Below, piece after piece: positions 55,651 through 64,000 of a stretch of 64,000 nt of DNA (its first letter is position 1; each line of letters opens with the position of its first letter). Origin of the DNA: Hysterangium stoloniferum (Eukaryota > Basidiomycota > Agaricomycetes > Hysterangiales > Hysterangiaceae). Where the stretch lies: the NCBI GenBank assembly GCA_015178975.1, contig WHVD01000009.1, positions 806,001-870,000 of the forward strand. The letters run 5' to 3'. Both the position numbers and the translations under genes were made by a program. The notes under the pieces were generated by a model. It saw nothing but the letters and a program-made list of their open reading frames with translations. It ran no database searches and was not told the origin of the DNA.

Positions 55651-56000
55651 TTGAGGGTAATCTTACTTTTTGCATGTGTTGCACTGTGCCCATTCATCTA
55701 GTGTTGGTGTCATGGAGCCCCAATAGCTCATTGGTGTCAGTGTTAGTCCATTCAGGGTAATCATTGTGGGTTTAATAATACTCCCATCCAGGTAAACATG
55801 AACTCCTCTGGCATTAGCTGTGGACAGGATGGTCTCTTTCCAGGAGTACCAGTTATTGCCATCAAAATGCTCATCAGCAGAGAGTTGAAAAGGAGATGGT
55901 TGAGTGGACATGTTCACAAATTATCAGTTATAATCATGTCGGGGATCAGTGATTAAAAAATTACTGTTGTTTCGGGGAATTAGCGTGATCGGGGTAAGTC
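55651..56000 (-). pseudogene. Copia gag fragment, fossil
   Basis: The minus-strand start MNMSTQPSPFQLSADEHFDG is followed by NNWYSWKETILSTANARGV and YWGSMTPTLDEW, the N-terminal gag region of basidiomycete Copia elements. Cut on its downstream side by the LTR-D copy. Confidence 0.8.
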
Positions 56001-56054
56001 AGTTGGGTCAAGGTTCAGTGTGAATATCTGGTCAGCGTGCTTATTGATTTGTGG

Positions 56055-56087
56055 TTTTTATTTTATTTTATTTTATTTTATTTTATT

Positions 56088-56118
<31 letters not shown>

Positions 56119-56119
56119 G
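56055..56119 (+). repeat. Microsatellite (TTTTA)n then (TTTA)n
   Basis: Pentamer TTTTA repeats pass into tetramer TTTA repeats, about 65 bases in all. Confidence 0.92.
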
Positions 56120-56872
56120 CAACTCGTATTAGGGTCCATAACCTATAACAAATATAATATCTCAGTCGACACAATTGAAAAATAGACTGAGGTGCAGTGG
56201 CGTTGGGAAAGCCTAGCATTTATATGAAAGAAAAGCAATAGAGAGACAAAAAGCTTTGAGTGGCGATAACTCATTATAGAACAAAAAAAAAATTGAACAA
56301 AAGGAAACCGTTCGAACAAAGGAGACTATTCAAAATGGTCGCAAATCATAATCGTGAGTTGCCTCGTGTTTTCTGAGACGCTCTTGTTACGCCACACTGA
56401 CACCCCTTTAAGCAGGTGTAAGTAGTTCATAACAAAGCTGGAATTCCAGCCATTGAACCTTGGTTCTATCAAACAACATAGATAAGCCACACAGTCTCTT
56501 ATGGTTATATCTCACCCTCGTCATCTGGAGTAGACCCACAAGATGACATAACTAGCAAAGTAGCTTTGGTAGAGGGTTTTAGAACGCAGTTGGAATGTAA
56601 ATACACACGTTTTGAATGTGCTGTGACATTATGTCACACAAGGTCGTAAGAATCTTTTTTTTCAGGAGTGCCATTATTTATGAAAAACGGCGGCAAAAAC
56701 CGAGTATTTCGAGCTCCGCCATGAATTAATTAAAACAGCAAAAACTGAGCCTCATTAAGCATTCAAACTCCGTTGATTAGTCACCCAACCCCCCCGTCAA
56801 GGTCCTTGACCACAGATTCCTATCCCGTCCCTCTTATCATCATATAAAGAAGTAAATTTTGTAGAAAGCACG
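56120..56872. other. Intergenic stretch upstream of the F-box gene
   Basis: No coding region. A homopolymer-rich tract lies near 56283. atcatataaagaag at about 56839, some 30 bases before the ATG, is a plausible TATA-type element. Confidence 0.4.
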
Positions 56873-58771
56873 TTGGATCGCCATAGAATGTCGCGCTATC
56901 CCATGTCAGAACTGCCGACAACCGCTCAGCTTGCAGAGGCGAAGGAGGCTCTTCATACGTCTGAACGGGCTCTTCAAGACATTTCAATCAAGATCGAACG
57001 TGCAGAACAACAGCTTGCAGAGATCGTAGCTTCGACCAAGCGTACCATCGATGGTCTTAATGCAGAACGTGCAGTTGTACAGGAAGAGATAGCGCTTGTA
57101 CTGGCGTATGTTTCCCCGATTCGTCGCCTCCCCAACGAGCTTCTCCGTGAAGTTTTTCTCGTGTATTTCGAAGAGGACGCCCGATGTGCATGGACACTCG
57201 CTGCTGTCTGTTCGTTATGGCGTCGAATTACAATCGCAATGCCAAAGATATGGTCCAAAGTCCGTCTCGAGACGACACAAAACGACTCGGCCGATACCAT
57301 CCGCCTTTGGCTGGAGCGATCCGGCGCGTCATGTCCCTTAGATATAGAGATCACATTGCAAGTTCTTCCACCACTTTCGCCAACAGTGAAAACCCGCTGT
57401 CGTGCCCGCTCTCATTCGTATGCACCATTGCCATCTCCGCCACTGTCGTGGACAGCGGTCCAGGTGCATCAGCATGGCCCAGTCAATATCGGCACTGGAG
57501 GTGGTGTCATGCAGTATATTCCTCCAGGTGTATTTCCACCGCCCCCAGTATTGGTATCCCCACCACACTCGCATCACGGTTCACCATCGCCGCCATCAGC
57601 ATCTTCATCTACAAGATCCGTTGCACATTGGGGTCACATCGCGATGTATTATCTTACACAGCAAATGCATCGATGGGAACGATTTGTATTTAAGTTCGAC
57701 AAGTCATTCCCCTCAATTGCATCACTGAAGTCTATCACCGGTGAGTATCCAAAAAAATATATTAAAGAAAATATAATTTGACCCACAAAAAAAACACGAA
57801 AAGGCAACGCACCTTTATTAAAGGCATTTGAGATTAGCTGTTCCGAGTCTGGTGGCTTCTACTTCGACAACACATGGTCTTGGCTTCCTACCCAACAAAC
57901 CGTCTTACCTTCCTTACAATCCCTTACACTTTCCAATATGCCCTTTAAATGGTCGAGTCCTATGCTCAATGGTTCCGGATTGACCTCTATCTGTCTTCGT
58001 GCCCTCCCTATAGCCACATTGTCGCTTGATCGTCTCCAGCATATCCTCACCAGCAATGCTATGACACTGGCTTCTCTTACCCTTTTTTTCCCCACAACAC
58101 AACCTGCCATCCTTCCTCTCACGCCACTCACGCTTCCTGCTCTCGAGGAGCTTTCATTCTCTGGTCATCATCTATTATTGACCCTCCTGGATAACCTCAT
58201 ACTCCCCTCGCTAGAATCCTTAAACCTGACACTTGATCTCTCCCGACATCCCGATCCTCTTGAAGAAACTCTTTCAAATCTTCTCATTCGTTCACAACGG
58301 CCGTCGCTCACATCGCTCACACTTGCTCATGGAGCAAATCACATGTTTTATGCCACACCCGGCCCCGGACCCCAAGTGTTTATGCCATGGTCATTCCTCA
58401 ATGATATCCCGGCCCTTACACACCTCACAGTTTCTAATTCGGCTGTAGAGCCGCTGCTCGCTCTCCTTACGGGACCAGATGACGAGGGAGGGGGAGGATG
58501 GCTGTGTCCTGATCTTACCTCCTTGACCTTGCGATCATGTCATCCCCATGCCGATGGAGTTTCGAAGCTTGTTGGTTTCATTGATGCGAGAAATCCAGCA
58601 GAGTCTATTGCAGGCATGAGCGCAGCTTCGGCTGTCGCACGGATACAAAGTCTGGAACTCAGCGACAGTCTTACGGTCGGAGTGGATGTCCTGGAATGGT
58701 TAAAAAGTCGGGTGAAAGAAGTAAGTGTGATAGAACCGGTGTATGAGCGGTGCGTGTTTGCGTTTGAATGA
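56873..58771 (+). CDS. F-box protein with leucine-rich C-terminal part
   Basis: Two exons (56873-57740 and 57804-58771) joined by a 63-base GT...AG intron give 611 residues with no stops; the phase-1 junction reads SITG|NAPLLKAF. The F-box recruits SCF ubiquitin ligases through Skp1, and the C-terminal part probably binds the target. An N-terminal coiled coil (about 15-78, EAKEALHTSERALQDIS..) precedes the F-box (about 81-127: SPIRRLPNELLREVFLVYF, CSLWRRITIAMPKIWSKV). An unusual Pro/His/Ser-rich segment follows (about 165-255, GVFPPPPVLVSPPHSHHG). Leucine-rich repeats such as LPSLQSLTLSNM, LPALEELSFSGH, LPSLESLNLTLD and PDLTSLTLRSCH make up the rest. This architecture is characteristic of expanded agaricomycete F-box families. 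The Met at residue 6 is an alternative start. Confidence 0.9.
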
Positions 58772-59340
58772 TATAGTAGTGATTGATATTGGCTTTGCTG
58801 TGCTTCGTATTCATATCAACGATTCATTGTTGGTTTTTCCACTCCAAAGTAGGCGTATGTTATCCAGATCGCCTTCGTACGCGTGGTGATGCCCGTCCGT
58901 CTGATACAAATCCCTATATCATGCCATCCTCACCTTGTCTGATTCCTTGCCATCTGCGCTATCGTGCACTGTGACGCACCCCTCTGGTTTGCAGGTAACC
59001 CAATTTCATGGCGTTCGTGTTGTTCCTTTCATTCTTTCTATCATCGTTTTTGCGGTTGTCTTGTTTCGTATCAAACCTACCCTAGCTTATGTGCAATATA
59101 TTTTGCATGTCTTGATTGGGGAGGTCATCTTTAAGGATTTCTTTGTAGTGTTTATGTAGCCTGTTTTGTCGCTTCTGCATTTGTTGGATTCGCGCGCTTG
59201 TTTTATATCATTATGGACTACTAACTTCTGTATTTTCTGGGAATTTGGTCTTATCGCCCATTAATTGAGGACGGCTGTACTATTTAAGCACGCTGAATTT
59301 ATTGCCATGGACTCACTCTTTACGTATTTATCGTGCTGAT
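58772..59340. other. Intergenic stretch between convergent genes
   Basis: Should hold the 3' ends of the F-box gene and the MT-GT8 gene. Short open frames (for example 58935-59159) look hydrophobic by chance. No element was recognised. Confidence 0.45.
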
Positions 59341-61005
59341 TTACTGTATCGAGATTCGTCTCTCAAATTCTACTAAGCCATCTTCGACAATTGCCTTTTT
59401 CACTCGGATTAAACTTTCCTTGAAAGTCTTATCCTGCCGTGTCCCTTTCCACGTAGTTTTTTCAAGCACTTCCCACCAATGTTCCGTAAAAGGATTTCCA
59501 GGCGCGCCTGAATATCCCCACGGTTTGCTCACCCACGGCTGAAGAGATTCGTTTAGTACATTGGACATGCTAGGATGCAAAGGCCCGGTAAAATGGACGA
59601 TCGCAGGGTCGAGGAGAAGTGTCGCTAGTCCCTGTGGCCATGTGTTATCGCGATCGGCGGATGACCATGAAGCGTATGTACCAAGGCCACTGGCATTCCA
59701 CGCGATATCAAGCTCATACAAATCACCCGAGAAAAAGGCGTTGAGAAAGTCCTGGTCCTTGTACGCGGTCTCCTGCCGTGCCGCTAAGGCATTCCTCATC
59801 TCCGGGTGCCGCTGTCTGCTTAGGGATAGATTGATGAGTAGCACGCCCGCATTGAAATATGGGCGGCACCGTTCGACCTCGGAGAGTCCTGGATGTCCCA
59901 GAGGGTAGCCTATATCCCTCGTAGCTCCGATGGCACATTTTCCCATATCAGTACTCCAGATACCTTTGAGGTCTCGACGGACAAGGATATCAGCGTCAAG
60001 GTATAAAACGCGTTCCACGGGAAGGAAGGAGGGGTGTATTATCATGTCAATTTTGGCCCACGTGGGCTCTCTTATGCCTCGACTTCCATGTGGGAGGGAG
60101 AGGAATACAAGGGTTACTTCATCGGTGCGCGCCTGAGGGATTGACGCCTCGAGCTTGTGCTTTTCTTCGGACTGGAGTCCACAATCAACAATGTAAAACG
60201 TCATCCGACCCGCAGTGGTATCGATCGCGGAGCGCAGGACTACAGCACCTGCCATTGCATATGAGCTATCAATGCAAAGGGCAACATTAATGCCGTATTC
60301 GAAGTCCTTCAGGAGATCCGACGTATGAGATGAGACCGATTTATGCAGAAATCCGATCCGCATTTCGACAGTTTTGCGCAGGATCACCTGATATTCTTTG
60401 TGCAGCAGCTCAAATTGCCCTTTGTGCAACGTGATAAAAGCCTCGATCCCCCTCGATGGGTGATGCATACTCGACGCTGGCTCCCTGTCCCACCCGTAGT
60501 CGTCGAATATAAGCAATCCTCCCGATCGAGTAAGCCGCCATGCAAGCTCTGCATCGAGAAACGTGTCATCGGCTTCATGAGATCCATCGAGATACACGAA
60601 GTCAAAGCCACTATCGTAGTTGGCCAAAGCCTCCTCCTTCAAGAGCGTCATAAGCCCCGGGACGCTGAACTCGTCCAAAATACGAAAAGGCGATCCGGTG
60701 AGAGTAAGGTTGTGTACGACTTTGTCATGTCGCTCGCGACCTGCTACTGTGCGCAAAAGGTCGAAATGGTCGACACAGACAAGAAGACTGTCTGCTGTGT
60801 TGCATATTTTGTTCAGAATGTAGACGGCGGAGCGACCTTCCCAAGTCCCGACTTCAAGAGCGCGGGGTGCACGACCTGCAGGAAGGCTAGAGAGGAGGAC
60901 GTTGATATACGGCTCCCATGTAGCTATATTATGAGTAAACCAATCTTGAGACGTGGTAAAATTGTAGCTCTCGGACGCTGCACAATCTGCCTCGGAGACA
61001 GACAT
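59341..61005 (-). CDS. Methyltransferase-GT8 glycosyltransferase fusion protein
   Basis: Single exon, 554 residues, with no signal peptide or membrane segment seen. The N-terminal half is a class I SAM-dependent methyltransferase of the Methyltransf_24 type: motif I LEVGTWEGRSAVYIL (50-64), acidic VCVDHFD (76-82), FVYLDGSHEADDT (136-148) and GGLLIFDDYGWD (162-173). The C-terminal half (about 238-525) is a GT8-type glycosyltransferase, retaining by family rule and using a nucleotide sugar: INVALCIDSSYAMAGAVVL at its start, DxD metal site YLDADILVRRDL (335-346), YFNAGVLLINLSL (383-395), KDQDFLNAFF (416-425) and HFTGPLHPSM (471-480). All key residues look intact. The linker (about 195-237) is short. 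The likely role is to glycosylate and methylate one glycan or metabolite; the acceptor is unknown. Divergent to the epimerase-like gene at 62526. Confidence 0.9.
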   Translation of the reverse strand: MSVSEADCAASESYNFTTSQDWFTHNIATWEPYINVLLSSLPAGRAPRALEVGTWEGRSAVYILNKICNTADSLLVCVDHFDLLRTVAGRERHDKVVHNLTLTGSPFRILDEFSVPGLMTLLKEEALANYDSGFDFVYLDGSHEADDTFLDAELAWRLTRSGGLLIFDDYGWDREPASSMHHPSRGIEAFITLHKGQFELLHKEYQVILRKTVEMRIGFLHKSVSSHTSDLLKDFEYGINVALCIDSSYAMAGAVVLRSAIDTTAGRMTFYIVDCGLQSEEKHKLEASIPQARTDEVTLVFLSLPHGSRGIREPTWAKIDMIIHPSFLPVERVLYLDADILVRRDLKGIWSTDMGKCAIGATRDIGYPLGHPGLSEVERCRPYFNAGVLLINLSLSRQRHPEMRNALAARQETAYKDQDFLNAFFSGDLYELDIAWNASGLGTYASWSSADRDNTWPQGLATLLLDPAIVHFTGPLHPSMSNVLNESLQPWVSKPWGYSGAPGNPFTEHWWEVLEKTTWKGTRQDKTFKESLIRVKKAIVEDGLVEFERRISIQ

Positions 61006-62525
61006 TGGCGCAAACAGTATGGATATGAAAAGTATGATTTACCATGTAACTACTTTTATCGCAGCGGTGTAAGTAATGTTGATAACCTAATTCACAAATG
61101 CCGTTACATGTTACTTGTATTTCCTCTTAAGACTTGAGACGTAGCTTCTTGGCTCGCCAGTCCCGATCTGTTGCAATTGCGGTCACACTGACTCCACAGG
61201 TCATTTGGGGGACGCAATCTGTACCTGAGTAGCCATGTAAATCTCATCTGCGGAGGAACCTCAACTTGAAACCTTGCAAACATTAGATAGAGCACCTCAT
61301 TTTTGCCAAGTTCCATCAGAAAGTGGCACTCAGGAGATAGAGTGGACAATTACTACCATATTGATCGCGGCCTCATGGTATACTTTCCGGTCATTCGAGG
61401 TTTGATTGGTCTGGTTTCCTGAACATAAATCTATTCTACACGCGTGACACCGCACGCCACAGCTGCAGCAGTGGCCATCTGGCAATTATGCCACTTTGGA
61501 TTACATACCCGGACGACCAATGAAATTATGGTGATAGATAAGAGGTAAATTTTCAAATAAGAAGTTCACCAATATCCATGTCCATTCACGCAATTATGCG
61601 TTCAGCCGATGTACTGGTAGGCTCGCGATCCTGTGCGGTCCATTCGTCTGGCCCCGCACATGGATACTTCACTGGAAAAAGCCCGAAATCCAAAATATTT
61701 GTAGATCCTGTGTAGAGGCTAAGCGTAACAACTGCAATATAAACCTCAGCAATGGCAATTCAGATCCTTAACTGAGAGTTAATGTCAGTTAATAACCTGA
61801 AAATATTTAGGGTTGATAGTTCATTAACCAACTTCGGCTAATAGTACCCACAGCCTCTACAAAGGATCCATAAACCTGTGGGATCCAGGGCTTCTCCTGG
61901 GGCTTAATATGACAGGTTGCATCATTGTCTGTCCCCGGAGCTAGGCGGTACAGCTTCCCGCCACTCTGAAGCGCCAATGTAAAAGACATATTATACCACC
62001 CCTCTCATGAATCGATACGTCGGGTAAGATCCTGATATCACATTAAACAGATCTGCGGTATTAGAAGGACAATTTGGCAAAGTCACGAAGAAGACGGGAC
62101 GTCTCCTGTGTTGCAATAGTTTAAGTAGCGCTCGTTGGCACCGATTCTGTCACATGTGATAATTTAGGCGCTGCCGCCATCATCTTTGCTGGAGATATGC
62201 ACACGATTGTATATGATTGTGCGCTTCTAACTGCTTCCCGTTCACCATTAACATTTAATGGTGCCTAATGTGTCAGCGTTGAATTGCCTTGTATGCGTTT
62301 CGTAAATATGGCATGTCTTTTTTCTTTACTATCCCCCGACAGATTATCCCGATTAATACTGTAAAATAATTGTTGACAGATATTAGTCAAGTACTATGCG
62401 ATGACGAGCTCGTCGCATATTAATGCTCGGTTCAAGTCATATCGACGGGTTAAATAGACTTCTTTGTAGCTTATATTTTTCGAACCACATCCATTGCCTC
62501 CACAAATACACAATTACTCTTTGCA
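61006..62525. promoter_or_regulatory. Divergent intergenic region between the two sugar-enzyme genes
   Basis: 1.5 kb without a supported gene, lying between the start of the MT-GT8 gene (minus) and the epimerase-like gene (plus). It should carry both promoters. No transposon ends or tandem repeats were seen, in contrast to the rest of the window. ggttaaatagac near 62448 is a weak TATA-like match for the plus gene. Confidence 0.4.
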
Positions 62526-64000
62526 ATGCAGTCTCCCATGATCACCAAAGGCTCAAAGGTATACCTTGTCACTGGCGGAGCTGGCTTCATAGTACGTCTA
62601 ACAATCTCCAGCCTAATTGACATAGCCAAATATAATCCATAAACTTATATCACAGGGCTCACACATCGCCGAGTGTTTGCATACTCTGGGCGAAAATGTG
62701 CGAGTTGTTGATATACATCCCAAACCATCCATTAAAACCAACACCAATGAATATATTTGTGGTGACTTGAGGAATTCTCATTTTTGCGACAGGATTGTCA
62801 AAAACGTTCATACGGTCATTCATATGGCCGCTAACATGGGCGGTATGGGCACAATACACGGGGATAACGATTTTATCGTTTTTCAGGACAACAGCACGAT
62901 GACAACGAACATTCTAAAGGCGTCAGTGAAGGCTGGTGTCAAATGCGTCTTATTTGCATCATCTGCGTGCGTATATCCGGCCTGCCTTCAGTCGAACCAG
63001 GCGAAAATTATCGGACTCAAGGAGAGCCATGCGTGGTCAACCTTTCCACCTTCGCCTCAGGGTTTATATGGCCTGGAGAAGCTTATGGGTGAAATGCTTA
63101 TCTTGCAATACAGAGACACGGTGGACATAAAGATCGCACGATTTCACAATGTGTATGGTCCGGGCGGTACTTGGACTGGCGGCCGAGAAAAGGCTCCTGC
63201 AGCATTTTCCCGGAAAGCCGTTGTCAGAAAGATGGCCCAGTGTCCCAACGGCATGCAGGATAATTTCGAGATTTGGGGTGACGGCACGCAAAGGCGAAGT
63301 TTCTTATACATTTCGGATGCTGTCGATGCGATTTTACGCCTACTTCGTGCAGATGGATCAGCAACCATCAACGTAGGCTCAGAAGAGCATGTCAGTATGA
63401 AGGAACTAGCCGACATTGCATGCGCTGCTGCCGAATTGCATCAAAAAGACGTACGGTTCTCATACAACGAGTCAAGGCCGATCGGAGTGGAGTGTAGGAC
63501 GTCAGACAATACCCTGGCAAAGAGAGTATTGAATGGCTGGGAGCCCACCGTTTCATTAAAAGAAGGCATGGCTTTGACAGTCGAATGGGTGAAGTCTCAG
63601 GTAACGTGCCTTCAAATTCTCCCAATACTTTCATAGAATAATTATACGGCCAGATCGAGGAAGAAATCGCTCATAACAATCTAGATGGCGCATGTCGTTC
63701 GAAATTTTTGGACGGGTTGCGCCTTAGTTCGGTACTGAACCTCGAACCAGAGACCGTCATTTTCGCCATCCTCCTTCCCGTCACGTCCCGAGGGACTTCC
63801 TCTCCCGAGGAATGTCTCGATTATTTGACACGATTCGGACTATCTCTTTGGCGGACAACGAAGCACGAGACACATCCGCACTATAGTGCTTCATTCCGCA
63901 TAAAAATATATCTGGCACTAGACAGCGACGATGGTTTCCTCGTTGACGGCACAAAAGCCGAAGATGCCCTCCAAAGCTTTTATAATTTCGAAATACATCG
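62526..64000 (+). CDS. GDP-mannose 3,5-epimerase-like protein with C-terminal extension (partial)
   Basis: Exons 62526-62591, 62656-63600 and 63654 onward, split by 64- and 53-base introns; the last exon is still open at the window end (452 residues so far). Residues 1-337 are an extended SDR sugar-nucleotide epimerase: Rossmann motif TGGAGFIGSH (16-25), MAANMGGMGTIH (79-90), SSACVYP (124-130) with the Cys used by plant GDP-mannose 3,5-epimerase, catalytic YGLEK (160-164), FHNVYGPGGTWTGG (185-198), then REKAPAAF with the Lys of that family, and RTSDN (303-307). Exon 3 adds a domain absent from plant enzymes: an open frame with VIFAILLPVTSRG (about 372-384) and RIKIYLALDSDDG (419-431), a strand-helix-strand-DxDD pattern like GT-A glycosyltransferases. 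The start ATG is the first in frame and gives a complete Rossmann fold. Probable product of the epimerase half: an epimerised GDP-hexose. The neighbouring gene is MT-GT8. Confidence 0.87.

Noticed and set aside
60343-61137. 264-codon plus-strand open frame
   Set aside because: Antisense shadow of the methyltransferase-GT8 gene, which has clear motifs on the minus strand.

Overview
This looks like a gene-poor, transposon-packed stretch of a mushroom-forming basidiomycete (Agaricomycetes) nuclear genome. Evidence: host genes with many short introns (about 40-65 bases, GT...AG), an F-box/leucine-rich gene and an OrdA-like cytochrome P450 of the kind expanded in these fungi, and the mix of chromodomain Gypsy, Copia, hAT and Tc1/mariner elements.

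Layout. 1-2829: a P450 gene on the minus strand that reads as complete in 12 exons, with transposon scraps beyond it. 3344-7746: a hAT transposon with an 8-base target duplication. 7755-9124: gene-free, with simple repeats and a hairpin. 9125-23359: a nest of transposons. A mariner element holds a Gypsy element and a solo LTR. The Gypsy holds two further solo LTRs, and one of those holds a block with Copia remains. Most layers are dated relative to each other by short direct repeats at their ends. 23621-25144: LTR relics. 25147-26917: a near-perfect palindrome with 641-base arms. 27925-29250: an intact APH-family kinase-like gene. 29860-45920: solo LTRs, four more mariner copies, a 70-base satellite, a MITE family with ends GGAGGAT and an LTR with expanded tandem repeats. 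46241-54629: a second chromodomain Gypsy element that carries extra antisense reading frames near its 3' LTR. 54917-56120: LTR and Copia relics and a microsatellite. 56873-64000: a host gene island.

The host island is the most interesting protein-coding part. It holds an F-box protein, then a methyltransferase-GT8 glycosyltransferase fusion on the minus strand. About 1.5 kb away, read in the opposite direction, is a gene for a GDP-mannose 3,5-epimerase-like enzyme. The last exon of that gene adds a C-terminal domain with a glycosyltransferase-like (GT-A) pattern and runs off the window. Together they look like a nucleotide-sugar, glycosyl-transfer and methylation module, but this grouping is inferred from position and domain content.

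All calls come from reading the sequence by eye. Exon borders were chosen from splice sites and reading-frame continuity. LTR elements are described as fossils only.
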